A DNA stretch of 64,000 nt from Saccharothrix sp. NRRL B-16314 (lineage in GTDB: Bacteria > Actinomycetota > Actinomycetes > Mycobacteriales > Pseudonocardiaceae). Of this stretch, positions 23,978-32,787 are shown piece after piece. The translations under genes and the position numbers were made by a program. A model generated the notes under the pieces. That model was not told the DNA's origin. It made no database searches and saw nothing but the letters and a program-made list of their open reading frames with translations. The first letter of the stretch is position 1. Each line of letters opens with the position of its first letter. The stretch is from positions 62,001-126,000 of the forward strand of contig NZ_JNXC01000005.1 in the NCBI RefSeq assembly GCF_000716595.1, in the 5' to 3' direction.

Positions 23978-24388
23978 TTGTCCGTACGTGAAACGTGGTC
24001 CGGCCTCCGGACGCTGCACAACCGGATCAACGCCGACCTGGAGCGCGCGCTGCAACGGCAGTTCCACTTCGGGATGTCGGAGTTCACCGCCCTGTGCGCG
24101 TTGGCCGAGGCGGCGGACGGCGAGCTGCGGATGCAGGAGCTGACCGAGGTGGTCGGGCTGAACCAGAGTTCGGTGAGCCGGCTCGTAGCCCGTTTGGAGC
24201 AGTCCGGCCTGACCTCGCGCGAGACGTGCGAGACCGATCGGCGCGGCGTGTTCAGCTGCGTCACGACGGCGGGACGCGAGGTGTACGCCACCGCGCTGCC
24301 GTTCTACGAGCGCACGCTGGCCGGGATCTTCGACACGATCGAGAACGACCCCGAGCTCGGACCGCTGCTGAAGAAGGTTCGCGCGTAG
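23978..24388 (+). CDS. MarR family transcriptional regulator
   Basis: A 136-aa winged-helix regulator: FGMSEFTALCALAEAADGEL, MQELTEVVGLNQSSVSRLVA and RLEQSGLTSRETCETDRRGV cover the MarR recognition helix and wing. The start is taken as TTG at 23978, preceded by CAGGGGG. It probably acts on itself through the TGCAGG inverted repeat. The next gene begins about 80 bp downstream with its own palindrome. Ligand unknown. Confidence 0.85.
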   Translation: MSVRETWSGLRTLHNRINADLERALQRQFHFGMSEFTALCALAEAADGELRMQELTEVVGLNQSSVSRLVARLEQSGLTSRETCETDRRGVFSCVTTAGREVYATALPFYERTLAGIFDTIENDPELGPLLKKVRA

Positions 24389-24429
24389 CCCGTTCGCAGC
24401 CCGCGAATTGTCGTACCCCGCCGGTAGAA

Positions 24430-24445
24430 TCGAACAATAGTTCGA
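24430..24445. promoter_or_regulatory. Inverted repeat before the 24467 gene
   Basis: TCGAAC-AATA-GTTCGA is a perfect 6-4-6 inverted repeat overlapping the likely promoter region of the gene at 24467. The binding protein is unknown; the MarR product is a candidate. Confidence 0.45.
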
Positions 24446-24466
24446 CGTGTGCGAGGGGAGCTTGTC

Positions 24467-25096
24467 GTGGAGCCGATCAGCGTCACCGCCCTGTCCTTCA
24501 CCGAGTACGTCATGAGCGGCCAGCGCGGCCGGATCAGCATCGTGACCGAGCAGCGCCGCATCTACCTGTCGTCGGAGCAGTGGGTCGCCGGGTTCTACAA
24601 CCCGATGCGGGACGCGATGCGGCGGGCGGCGAACTCGCCCGATCCGGCGGCCGAGCTGGAGAAGGCCGTGGAGGGGGCGCACCGGCAGCCACGGGCCGGG
24701 CAGCCCCGCGCGTTCGAGGAACTGCGGGAGGGGTTCCTGCCGTGGCTCCAGTCGACCCGGGCGACGGGCGTGCCGACGGCGGCGGCCACGTGGCAGGCGG
24801 GCGACCTGACGTTGCGGGTCCGTCCGCACCTGGGGTTGCTGGCGCCGGACGGGTCGCGGTCGGCGGTGCTGGTGTACGTGAAGGAGGCGCCGATGACGCA
24901 GGAGACGGCGAACGTGGGGCTGCGCATCCTCCAGCAGACCGTGCCGGACACCCTGCCGGGCGCGGAGCCGCTGGTGCTGGACGCGCGGCGCGGGCGGGCG
25001 TTCCGGATGTCGCGGCGGACGAACCTGGCGAAGCTGGACGCGCTGATCGCGGCCGAGGCGGCGGGGTACGTCGTGCACTGGAGGATGAGCGCCTGA
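24467..25096 (+). CDS. Hypothetical protein
   Basis: A 209-aa soluble protein, unrecognised. GTG at 24467 is chosen over the one at 24449 because GAGGGGAG lies 6 bp before it. Visible segments include a helix-rich N-terminus (EYVMSGQRGRISIVTEQRR), a basic/acidic middle and a strand-rich C-terminal half (LTLRVRPHLGLLAPDGSRSA, VLVYVKEAPMTQETANVGL). It is probably co-regulated with the MarR gene in front. No signal peptide. Confidence 0.65.
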   Translation: MEPISVTALSFTEYVMSGQRGRISIVTEQRRIYLSSEQWVAGFYNPMRDAMRRAANSPDPAAELEKAVEGAHRQPRAGQPRAFEELREGFLPWLQSTRATGVPTAAATWQAGDLTLRVRPHLGLLAPDGSRSAVLVYVKEAPMTQETANVGLRILQQTVPDTLPGAEPLVLDARRGRAFRMSRRTNLAKLDALIAAEAAGYVVHWRMSA

Positions 25097-25159
25097 CGGA
25101 GGGCGGCTCGGCCCGGGGCGCGGGCTCAGCCAGGGGCGCGGGCTCGGTAGGAGCGCGGC

Positions 25160-26749
25160 TCAGTCGGGGGCGAAGCGGGCCGGGTCGTGGGCGAAGACCC
25201 CGTTCACGACGGTGGCCTGCACCCCGATGTCGCCGATCTTGGAGACGTCGCACGTCAGCGGGTCGGCGTCCAGGACGGCGAAGTCGGCGAGCTTGCCCGG
25301 CGTGATGGTGCCCGAAGCGCCCTCACGACGGCAGGCGTAGGCCGCGCCGATCGTGTACGCGGCGATCGCCTGCTCGACCGTCACCGCCTCACCCGGACCG
25401 ATGGGCCGCCCTTCCCTCGACCGCCGCTCGACCATGAACTGGATGGCGCGCAACGGCTTCCCGTCCGCCACCGGCCGGTCCGAGCTGCCCGCCACCACGA
25501 TCCCCCGGTCGAGGAAACCCTTGCCGCGGTACATCCACGCCGCCCGCTCGGGCCCCATGATCTCCGCGTAGTCGTTCCCGTACGCCCACAGGAACGTCGG
25601 CTGGATCACCGGGATCACGTCCAGCTCGGCGATCCGGTCCAGCTGTTCCGGCCGCACCAACCCGCAGTGCTCGATCCGGTGCCTCGCGTCCTCCCGCGGC
25701 ACGGCGTGCTGGGCTTCCGACAACGCGTCCAGCGCGAAGTCCACCGCGCGGTCACCGATCGCGTGCACGGCGAGCTGCCAGCCGGCGGCGTGCCCGTCCA
25801 CGATCGCCGCGCGCATCAGCTCCGGGTCGTCCTGGAGTTGACCGGCCGTCTCCATCCCCTCGTACGGCCAGGTCAGCGCGGCCGTGCGGGCCATCATGCC
25901 GCCGTCGGTCCACAGCTTGAGCGCGCCGATGGACAGCCAGTCGTCACCGAACCCGGTGCGCAGACCGAGCGGCACGGCGCGGCGGATGCCGTCGGAGACG
26001 TGGGCGGACACGGGTTCCAGCCGGTCCGCGGACACCATCAGCTGCACCCGGATCGGCAGCGAGGCGCGTTGGTAGGCCTCGACCTCCAACGGGCTGCTGC
26101 CGATCAGACCGCCACCGACGCCGGCCTCGGCCGCCAGCACGATGCCCTCCCGGAGGCACTGCCGCGCACCCGCTTCCACGTCCGCCGCGATGTCGTCCAA
26201 CGAGTAGGGCAGCCGCAACGCCCGCACCGCCGTCTGCGCGCCTTCCGCCAGGAACCCGGTCAGCGCACCGGATGCGTCCCGCTGCGCCTCGCGCAACGCC
26301 GAAGGCGGCAGCACGGCGAGCACGTCGCCGCTCACCACGCACGCGTGCCCGGACAGGTCCTGCACGTAGATCCGCGGCCCGATCAGGTCGAGGTCGCGTG
26401 ACGTCAACGGCCGGTCCAGCGCGCGGTGGTCGTAGCCCGCCACCTCGATCCAGCCCGACGAGCGGTGGGCGCCGCGCAGCACGTCCAAGACCTGCTCGAC
26501 GGACGCGCACTGCGAGATGTCCGCCGTCCGCGCCGCCCGACCGGCCCAGGCGAGGTGGTTGTGCGCGTCGACGAACCCCGGCAGCACCACCGCGCCGTCC
26601 AGGTCGACGACCCGTCGCGCGGGCAGGTGGGCCACGTCGTCGTCCAGCCCGACGATCCTCCCGGCCCAGACACCGATCACCGACGCCACCGGCCGGGTCC
26701 GGTCCATCGTGACGACCCGCCCGCCCACCAACTTCAGGTCAAGGATCAC
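25160..26749 (-). CDS. Amidohydrolase family protein (YtcJ-like)
   Basis: A 529-aa metal-dependent hydrolase of the amidohydrolase-3 type. The metal ligands show as VVLPGFVDAHNHLAWAG (HxH, about residues 58-64) and WQLAVHAIGDRAVDFALDAL, with HRIEHCGLVRPEQL. The C-terminal strand CRREGASGTITPGKLADFAV closes the composite beta-sandwich. The substrate is undetermined. The gene stands alone and is divergent from the iron-box formyltransferase. Confidence 0.9.
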   Translation of the reverse strand: MILDLKLVGGRVVTMDRTRPVASVIGVWAGRIVGLDDDVAHLPARRVVDLDGAVVLPGFVDAHNHLAWAGRAARTADISQCASVEQVLDVLRGAHRSSGWIEVAGYDHRALDRPLTSRDLDLIGPRIYVQDLSGHACVVSGDVLAVLPPSALREAQRDASGALTGFLAEGAQTAVRALRLPYSLDDIAADVEAGARQCLREGIVLAAEAGVGGGLIGSSPLEVEAYQRASLPIRVQLMVSADRLEPVSAHVSDGIRRAVPLGLRTGFGDDWLSIGALKLWTDGGMMARTAALTWPYEGMETAGQLQDDPELMRAAIVDGHAAGWQLAVHAIGDRAVDFALDALSEAQHAVPREDARHRIEHCGLVRPEQLDRIAELDVIPVIQPTFLWAYGNDYAEIMGPERAAWMYRGKGFLDRGIVVAGSSDRPVADGKPLRAIQFMVERRSREGRPIGPGEAVTVEQAIAAYTIGAAYACRREGASGTITPGKLADFAVLDADPLTCDVSKIGDIGVQATVVNGVFAHDPARFAPD

Positions 26750-26792
26750 CCGCGAAGGCTAGCCGACCACTGTTGAGTTAGGGTGCGGTAAC

Positions 26793-26811
26793 TTAGGTGA
26801 GCCTATCCAAG
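26793..26811 (+). promoter_or_regulatory. Iron box, IdeR/DmdR-like operator
   Basis: TTAGGTGAGCCTATCCAAG matches 16 of 19 positions of the actinobacterial iron-box consensus TTAGGTGAGCCTAACCTAA. It overlaps the ribosome site of the formyltransferase, so iron-loaded IdeR/DmdR would block expression. Confidence 0.7.
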
Positions 26812-26821
26812 GAGAGCTCCT

Positions 26822-27769
26822 ATGCGGGTCGTCATGTTCGGCTACCAGACGTGGGGCCACCGCACGCTCCAGGCGCTGCTGGACTCCGAGCACGAGGTCG
26901 AGCTGGTCGTGACGCACCCCAAGAGCGATCACGCCTACGAGCGCATCTGGAGCGACTCGGTCGCGGACCTGGCCGCCGAGCACGGCGTCGAGACCGTCAT
27001 CCGCAACCGCCCGGACGACGACGAGCTGTTCCAGCGCCTCAAGGAGGTCCAGCCGGACGTCATCGTGGCGACCAACTGGCGCACCTGGATCCCGCCGCAC
27101 ATCTTCGCGCTGCCCAAGCACGGCACGCTGAACGTGCACGACTCGCTGCTCCCCTCCTACGCGGGCTTCTCGCCGCTGATCTGGGCGCTGATCAACGACG
27201 AGAAGGAGGTCGGCGTCACCGCGCACATGATGGACGAGACGCTGGACGCCGGTGACATCGTGCTCCAGCGCGCCGTCCCGGTCGGTCCGCGCGACACCAC
27301 CGCCGACCTGTTCCGCAAGACCCTCGAGCTGTTCGGGCCGATCACCGTGGACGGCCTGGCCGAAATCGCCAAGGGCCGCACGGACTTCACCAAGCAGGAC
27401 CGCTCGAAGGCCAGCTTCTTCCACAAGCGCGCCGAAGAGGACCTGCGCATCGACTGGACGTGGACGGCCGAGGAGCTGGACCGGCTGGTCCGCGCCCAGT
27501 GCGCGCCGTACCCGAGCGCGTTCTGCTTCCACAAGGGCAAGCGGCTGGAGATCGTCGAGGCGGACGTGTCCGCGGAGCGTTACGGCGGCACGCCCGGCCG
27601 GATCTTCTACCGCGAGGGTGACGGCGTCGCGATCGTCGCGGGCGCGGAGGCACGCCGTGGGCGCAGCCACGCGTTGCTGGTCAAGCGGGTGCGCACGGAG
27701 GACGGCACGGAGCTGGCGGCGTCCGAGTACTTCACGACCATGGGCGGGTACCTGACCAGCCGCCCCTGA
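26822..27769 (+). CDS. Formyltransferase, probably N-hydroxyornithine type
   Basis: A 315-aa protein of the methionyl-tRNA formyltransferase fold. The N-terminal formyltransferase domain has the catalytic Asn-His-Asp set in TNWRTWIPP, HGTLNVHDSLLPSYAGFSPL and DETLDAGDIVLQRAVPVG. The C-terminal domain follows (about 210-315). It is more like siderophore formyltransferases than housekeeping Fmt: no Fmt partner def gene is adjacent and an iron box sits over the start. Formylation of N5-hydroxyornithine for a hydroxamate siderophore is the inferred role, though no NRPS lies in the window. AAGGAG precedes the ATG. Confidence 0.78.
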   Translation: MRVVMFGYQTWGHRTLQALLDSEHEVELVVTHPKSDHAYERIWSDSVADLAAEHGVETVIRNRPDDDELFQRLKEVQPDVIVATNWRTWIPPHIFALPKHGTLNVHDSLLPSYAGFSPLIWALINDEKEVGVTAHMMDETLDAGDIVLQRAVPVGPRDTTADLFRKTLELFGPITVDGLAEIAKGRTDFTKQDRSKASFFHKRAEEDLRIDWTWTAEELDRLVRAQCAPYPSAFCFHKGKRLEIVEADVSAERYGGTPGRIFYREGDGVAIVAGAEARRGRSHALLVKRVRTEDGTELAASEYFTTMGGYLTSRP

Positions 27770-27818
27770 CCCGCCGCCCCTGGACCGCCGCGCGCCGGCA
27801 CCGCAGACTGGGATTATT

Positions 27819-27839
27819 CCGGGGGAATTACGCCCCCGG
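27819..27839 (+). terminator. Hairpin after formyltransferase
   Basis: CCGGGGG (27819-27825) pairs with CCCCCGG (27833-27839) around a 7-nt loop, 50 bp after the stop. Confidence 0.5.
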
Positions 27840-27876
27840 TGTTCCGGTCGAGGCGATCATCGCTGATCATGGGTGC

Positions 27877-28542
27877 ATGAGCGGCAAGCGGTCGACCTCC
27901 TTGGTCAGCGTCGTCGTACTGGTCCTCCTGATCGCCATCGGCTACTACCTGACGCAACACCAGGAGTCGACCACCCCGCCGCCCGGCACCGCGACCACCG
28001 GCCCGGCCGAGCCCGGCGACGACCCGACGGCGCAACTGGGCGCGTTGAAGGTGGCGCCGGAGGGGAAGATGGCGGGCTACAGCCGTGACCGGTTCCCGCA
28101 CTGGAGCAGCCAGGGGAACTCGTGCGACACGCGGGAACTCGTGTTGCAGCGGCAAGGCGCGGACGTGCAGGCCGACGACGAGTGCAAGGCGAAGTCCGGG
28201 ACGTGGACCAGCCCGTACGACGGGGTCGTGGTCACCGACGCGGGCGACCTCGACATCGACCACACCGTGGCGTTGGCGGAGGCGTGGCGTTCGGGCGCGG
28301 ACAAGTGGTCCGACGCACAGCGCGAGAAGTTCGCCAACGACCTGGGCGGGTTGCAGCTGATCGCGGTGACGGCGAGCAGCAACCGGTCCAAGGGCGATCA
28401 GGACGCGGCGAAGTGGAAGCCGCCGGTGGAGGCGTACTGGTGCACGTACGCGCGTGCCGTGGTGTCGGTGAAGACGCTGTACGCGCTGACGGTGGACGAG
28501 GCGGAGCGGGACGCGTTGGGCGCGATGCTCAAGACCTGTTGA
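27877..28542 (+). CDS. Secreted/anchored HNH nuclease (DUF1524-type)
   Basis: A 221-aa protein. A single N-terminal membrane or signal segment (SLVSVVVLVLLIAIGYYL) is followed by a Pro/Thr linker, then a GmrSD-like DUF1524 nuclease domain with DIDHTVALAEAWRSGADKWS and LGGLQLIAVTASSNRSKGDQ. The His in DIDHTVAL and Asn in SSNRSKGD correspond to the HNH active site. Cysteines (SCDTREL, ADDECKAK, YWCTYA, LKTC) could form two disulfides. Extracellular nucleic-acid degradation is the likely role. Confidence 0.82.
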   Translation: MSGKRSTSLVSVVVLVLLIAIGYYLTQHQESTTPPPGTATTGPAEPGDDPTAQLGALKVAPEGKMAGYSRDRFPHWSSQGNSCDTRELVLQRQGADVQADDECKAKSGTWTSPYDGVVVTDAGDLDIDHTVALAEAWRSGADKWSDAQREKFANDLGGLQLIAVTASSNRSKGDQDAAKWKPPVEAYWCTYARAVVSVKTLYALTVDEAERDALGAMLKTC

Positions 28543-28563
28543 GCATTACGCGCCGAGCGTTGA

Positions 28564-28651
28564 ACTCACGCGTTCCCAACGTAGGACTCACGCGTTCCCA
28601 ACGTAGGACTCACGCGTTCTGAACGTAGGACTCACGGGTTAGGGGCGTAGG
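28564..28651. repeat. 22-bp tandem repeat array, four copies
   Basis: Four head-to-tail units start at 28564, 28586, 28608 and 28630. The unit begins ACTCACGCGTT and ends AACGTAGG. Copies 1 and 2 are identical, copy 3 differs at two bases and copy 4 is more diverged. It lies between convergent genes, and the last copy covers the stop codon and final codons of the leftward gene. There are no spacers, so it is not a CRISPR. Confidence 0.9.
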
Positions 28652-29430
28652 GACTCCAGTTGGTCGACGATGTCGGTGTAGGCCTCGGCTCGTCGGACCC
28701 ACGCGGCGAAGCCGGAGGAGGCCGACGGGATCTCGCCCAGCGGGGCGATCGGATCGGTGACGCCGTACTCGAGCCGGTAGGCGACCAGGGCGACGGCGGC
28801 CTCCACCCAGTGCGACGGGTCGGGGCTGGTGATCTCGCCCAGCCCGACGCGGAACCACAGCGGCAGGCGGGTGTCGGCGGCCAGGGACCGTTCGAGGCGT
28901 CGGCGGGCGATGTCCAGGATCTCCTGCCGGGCCTTGTCCCCCGCCACGACGGCTTGCGCGCGCCACGGTTCCTCGGCGGCGAGCTCGTCGGCGGCCAGGC
29001 GCTGGGCGGCGGCCATCGCATCGGACTCCTGCGCGGTGACGCGCCACTCCAGGTTCTGCACCTCGTGCTGCAACGCGTCCCGCTCGAAGCGCGGCATGCG
29101 GCCGGCCGACAGCTTCGCCAGCCCCGCGTCCCGCTGCTCCTTCAACGACTCGTACTCGGACACCTCGGCCCGCAGGTCGGCGCGGACCGAATCGGCCAGC
29201 AGCTCCTGCTCGGCGTCCCACGCTGCACGCAGCGCGGCGACCGTCTCGCCGATGCCGTCGATCGAGTCGAGGTCTTCGTCCGGCCCCGAACCGGCACCGG
29301 ACAGCCTGCGTTCCAGCACTAGCAGGCGGGCGCTCACCCGGCCGAGATCAGCCGTCAGCGCCTGGGTGGTGGCGACGAGGTCCGCGACCGTCGGCTCGAC
29401 CTCGTCGAGCCGTTCCTTCTCTGTGGGCAC
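28639..29430 (-). CDS. Coiled-coil hypothetical protein
   Basis: A 263-aa acidic, strongly helical protein. Residues about 8-190 have coiled-coil character (LTADLGRVSARLLVLERRLS, LRAEVSEYESLKEQRDAGLA, HEVQNLEWRVTAQESDAMAA). The C-terminal ~80 residues form a compact domain (DTRLPLWFRVGLGEI). No family or catalytic motif is recognised. The last codons lie in the tandem repeat array, so repeat copy changes could alter the C-terminus. Confidence 0.7.
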   Translation of the reverse strand: MPTEKERLDEVEPTVADLVATTQALTADLGRVSARLLVLERRLSGAGSGPDEDLDSIDGIGETVAALRAAWDAEQELLADSVRADLRAEVSEYESLKEQRDAGLAKLSAGRMPRFERDALQHEVQNLEWRVTAQESDAMAAAQRLAADELAAEEPWRAQAVVAGDKARQEILDIARRRLERSLAADTRLPLWFRVGLGEITSPDPSHWVEAAVALVAYRLEYGVTDPIAPLGEIPSASSGFAAWVRRAEAYTDIVDQLESLRP

Positions 29431-29580
29431 GCGAACCAGCCAACCGCACCGCGATGCCCTGTCCGGCGACGAAGCCGAAAGTCCACGCGTACGGGCCGAT
29501 ACAAACCCCCGGCAAGGTTAACGCCCGATCACGCACGGTGATCACGACTGAATTCCGGTCAAACGGTGTATGCCTGGTGC

Positions 29581-31062
29581 ATGTCGAGGTCGGTGAACGA
29601 GACGGAACGCAAGTACGAGGCCGCCGATGGCACCGCGCTGCCACCCCTGGCCGATCTACCCGGCGTGGCAGCCGTGGCCGGGCCGGAGGAGCAGCACCTG
29701 GAAGCGGTCTACTACGACACGTCCGACCTGAGGCTGGCGCGGGCGGGGTTGACGCTGCGCCGCCGCACCGGCGGTGACGACGCGGGCTGGCACCTGAAGC
29801 TGCCGGTCGGCGTGGACACCCGCGAAGAGGTGCGGCTGCCGCCCGGCCGTGCGGCCAAGCACCCGCCCAAGCAGCTCGGCTCGCTGGTCCAGGTGCACGC
29901 TCGCGGCAACGACCTGGAGCCGGTCGCGCGCATCCGGACCACGCGGCAGCGCTGGCAGCTGGTCGACGAGAAGGGCCGGCTCATCACCGAGGTGGTCGAG
30001 GACCAGGTGTCCGGGCAGTCCCTGGCGGACGGCTCGCCGGTGGACTCGTGGCGCGAGATCGAGGTGGAGCTCGGCGAGCTCGGTGACATCGCGATGCTCG
30101 ACCGGGTCGAGGCGAGGCTGTCGGACGCGGGGATCAGGCGGTCGACGTCGTCGGCGAAGCTGACCCGGCTGCTGGCCGGCCGGATGCCCTCGACCACGCC
30201 GCCGCCGACCGACGGGAAGTCCGCCGGTGACGTGGTGCTGGCCTACCTGCGCACCCAGGTCGAGGCGTTGAAGCGCGAGGACCCGCGCGTGCGCCGGGAC
30301 GAGCACGACGCCGTGCACCAGATGCGGGTGGCGACGCGACGGATGCGCAGCGCGCTCCAGGCGTTCGGCGCGATCGTGGAGCGCGACGAGACGCGTGAGC
30401 TGACCGACGAGCTGCGGTGGCTCGCGGGCGCCCTCGGCGAGGCCCGTGACATGGAGGTTCTGCGGGTCCGGTTCGAGGACGGCGTGGCGGCGCTGGACCC
30501 GGAGCTGGTGCTCGGCCCGGTCCAGGCGCAGCTCGCCCGGCACTTCGCGCCGCTGGAGACGGCCGCGCACAAGTCGGCCGTGGCGGCGTTGGACAGCGAT
30601 CGGTACTTCGCCCTGCTCGACGCCGTCGACGCGTTGATCGCCGACCCGCCGTTCACCCCTTCGGCCCGCAAGCAGGCCGCGAAGGTGCTGCCGGAGTTGA
30701 TCGACAAGACCTACCGCCGGCTGGCCAAGCGGGCCAAGAACGCGCACGACGACGCCAGGCTGCACGAGGCGCGCAAGGCGGCGAAGCGGTTGCGGTACGC
30801 GGTGGAGGTGTCCGAGCCGCGATTCGGCAAGGCGGCCAGGAAGTACCGCAAGAAGCTCAAGGTGGTGCAGGAACTGCTGGGCGAGCACCAGGACAGCGTG
30901 GTGGCGCGGCCGGTGCTGCGGCAGCTCGGCGCGAAGGCGCACACCGACGGCGGCAACGGCTTCACGTTCGGCTTGCTGCACGGCCGGGAGATCGCGGCGG
31001 CCCAGCGCGTCGAGGACCGGTTCCCCGCGGTGTGGCTGGATCTGGGGCGACCGAGGTTCTAG
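29581..31062 (+). CDS. CYTH-CHAD domain protein
   Basis: A 493-aa protein. The N-terminal CYTH (triphosphate tunnel) domain starts with the ExExK motif in VNETERKYEAADG and continues with YDTSDLRLARAGLTLRRRTG and WHLKLPVG. The CHAD domain occupies about residues 215-490, with conserved histidines (DEHDAVHQMRVATRRMRSAL, EHQDSVVARPVLRQLG). CYTH enzymes hydrolyse or bind inorganic triphosphate, and CHAD binds polyphosphate. The ATG at 29581 is preferred over an upstream GTG at 29566 because the motif would then be N-terminal as in relatives. Confidence 0.92.
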   Translation: MSRSVNETERKYEAADGTALPPLADLPGVAAVAGPEEQHLEAVYYDTSDLRLARAGLTLRRRTGGDDAGWHLKLPVGVDTREEVRLPPGRAAKHPPKQLGSLVQVHARGNDLEPVARIRTTRQRWQLVDEKGRLITEVVEDQVSGQSLADGSPVDSWREIEVELGELGDIAMLDRVEARLSDAGIRRSTSSAKLTRLLAGRMPSTTPPPTDGKSAGDVVLAYLRTQVEALKREDPRVRRDEHDAVHQMRVATRRMRSALQAFGAIVERDETRELTDELRWLAGALGEARDMEVLRVRFEDGVAALDPELVLGPVQAQLARHFAPLETAAHKSAVAALDSDRYFALLDAVDALIADPPFTPSARKQAAKVLPELIDKTYRRLAKRAKNAHDDARLHEARKAAKRLRYAVEVSEPRFGKAARKYRKKLKVVQELLGEHQDSVVARPVLRQLGAKAHTDGGNGFTFGLLHGREIAAAQRVEDRFPAVWLDLGRPRF

Positions 31063-31142
31063 TTGATTGGTCTGGACCTTGACACCTCCTGGTGCGGCTG
31101 TAACGGTGAATCGAGCCGCCGCTCGTGACCAGGAGGACGTCA

Positions 31143-32753
31143 GTGCTTCCCACAGAAGGCGCCGGACGGCGCGGGTTCGGCCATCCGGGATCCGGCTTGG
31201 CACTCGTCGCGCTGCTGCTCGTCGGCACGACGGGTCCGGCGGTTCCCGTCCACGCAGCTCCGGAGACGCCGTTGCAGCACATCGTGCCCGCCCCCGTCGC
31301 AGCCACCCCGCGGCCGGGCGTGGCGTTCACGCTCAGCGCCGACACCACGATCCACACCCAACCCGGCTCGGCGCCGGCGCAGCAGGTCGGCGAGTACCTG
31401 GCGGGCGTGCTGCGCCCGTCGACGGGCTACCGGCTGCCCGTCGTGCCGAGTGGGTCGAGCGCGTCGGGGCGGCGCATCTCGCTGCTGCTCGCCGGCGCGG
31501 ACGCCCGTGTCGGCGAGGAGGGCTACCAGCTCGACGTGACGCGGCAGGGCGTGCTGATCCGGGCGCGGACGGCCGCCGGCCTGTTCGCGGGCGTGCAGAC
31601 GTTCCGGCAGATCCTGCCCGCGAAGGTGGAGGCGAAGACCAGGCAGCCCGGACCGTGGACGGTCCCCGGCGGTCAGGTGCTCGACTACCCGCGTTACGCC
31701 CACCGGGGCGCGATGCTCGACGTGGCCCGGCACTTCTTCTCCGTGGACGAGGTCAAGGGGTACATCGACCAGATCGCGCTGTACAAGGTGAACCGGCTGC
31801 ACCTGCACCTCACCGACGACCAGGGCTGGCGACTGGAGATCAAGAGCTGGCCGAACCTCACCGCGCACGGCGGCAGCACGGAGGTCGGCGGCGGCACAGG
31901 CGGTTACTACACCCAGGAGCAGTACAAGGACTTGGTGGCGTACGCCGCCGCACGGCACATCACGGTGATCCCGGAGATCGACATGCCGGGCCACACGAAC
32001 GCCGCGCTGTCGTCGTACCCGGAGCTGAACTGCGACGGCGTCGCCCCGCCGCTCTACACCGGCATCGAGGTCGGCTTCAGCTCGCTGTGCATCGACAAGG
32101 ACATCACCTACGAGTTCGTGGACGACGTGCTGCGCGAGGTCGCCGCGCTCACGCCCGGCGAGTACATCCACATCGGCGGCGACGAGGCGCACGCCACCAC
32201 GGACCCGGACTTCGACCTGTTCATGGACAAGGTGCTGCCGCTGGTGGCGAAGCACGGCAAGACCGCCACCGGCTGGCACGAGTTCGTGAAGTCCGGCCCG
32301 CCTCCGTCGGCGGTGCCGCAGTTCTGGGGCACGAAGACGGTCGCGCCGGACATGGTCGAGGCCGCCGCGCGGGGCAGCGAGATCGTCCTGTCCCCGGCGA
32401 CCAAGGCGTACCTGGACATGAAGTACGACGCAAACACCAAGCTGGGGTTGAGCTGGGCCGGGTACACCGACGTGCAGGACGCGTACGACTGGAACCCCGG
32501 CGCGTACGTCGAAGGGCTGCCGGCGGACGCGGTGCGCGGGGTCGAGGCGCCGCTGTGGAGCGAGACCATCACGAACTCCGCCGACCTGGAGTTCATGGCG
32601 TTCCCGCGGCTGCCCGCGATCGCGGAGCTGGGCTGGTCGCCGTGGTCGACGCACGACTGGGACCGGTTCAAGGTCCGGTTGGCCGCGCAGGCCGAGCGGT
32701 GGCGGGTGATGGACGTGAACTACTACCCGTCGCCGCAGGTGCCCTGGGCGTAG
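31143..32753 (+). CDS. Secreted GH20 beta-N-acetylhexosaminidase
   Basis: A 536-aa exported glycoside hydrolase that would release N-acetylglucosamine from chitin oligomers or glycans. GTG at 31143 follows AGGAGG; the next residues form a signal peptide (SGLALVALLLVGTTGPAVPV, then HA). An N-terminal GH20b domain (about 50-165) is followed by the TIM barrel with NRLHLHLTDDQGWRLEIKSW and the catalytic Asp-Glu pair in EYIHIGGDEAHATTDPDF. It ends with PLWSETITNSADLEFMAFPR. The gene stands alone. Confidence 0.93.
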   Translation: MLPTEGAGRRGFGHPGSGLALVALLLVGTTGPAVPVHAAPETPLQHIVPAPVAATPRPGVAFTLSADTTIHTQPGSAPAQQVGEYLAGVLRPSTGYRLPVVPSGSSASGRRISLLLAGADARVGEEGYQLDVTRQGVLIRARTAAGLFAGVQTFRQILPAKVEAKTRQPGPWTVPGGQVLDYPRYAHRGAMLDVARHFFSVDEVKGYIDQIALYKVNRLHLHLTDDQGWRLEIKSWPNLTAHGGSTEVGGGTGGYYTQEQYKDLVAYAAARHITVIPEIDMPGHTNAALSSYPELNCDGVAPPLYTGIEVGFSSLCIDKDITYEFVDDVLREVAALTPGEYIHIGGDEAHATTDPDFDLFMDKVLPLVAKHGKTATGWHEFVKSGPPPSAVPQFWGTKTVAPDMVEAAARGSEIVLSPATKAYLDMKYDANTKLGLSWAGYTDVQDAYDWNPGAYVEGLPADAVRGVEAPLWSETITNSADLEFMAFPRLPAIAELGWSPWSTHDWDRFKVRLAAQAERWRVMDVNYYPSPQVPWA

Positions 32754-32764
32754 TGCCGTGGCGG

Positions 32765-32787
32765 GAGGGGGCGTGCGGCGCCCCCTC
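32765..32787. terminator. Bidirectional hairpin between hexosaminidase and ALDH-like genes
   Basis: GAGGGGGCG (32765-32773) pairs with CGCCCCCTC (32779-32787) around a 5-nt loop, exactly between the two convergent stop codons. Confidence 0.7.

Noticed and set aside
26822..27769. Housekeeping methionyl-tRNA formyltransferase
   Set aside because: No def, priA or rsmB neighbour is present and an iron box overlaps the start. Siderophore-type use is more likely, though not proven.
28564..28651. CRISPR array
   Set aside because: The repeats are directly adjacent with no spacers and no cas gene is near, so it is a plain tandem repeat.
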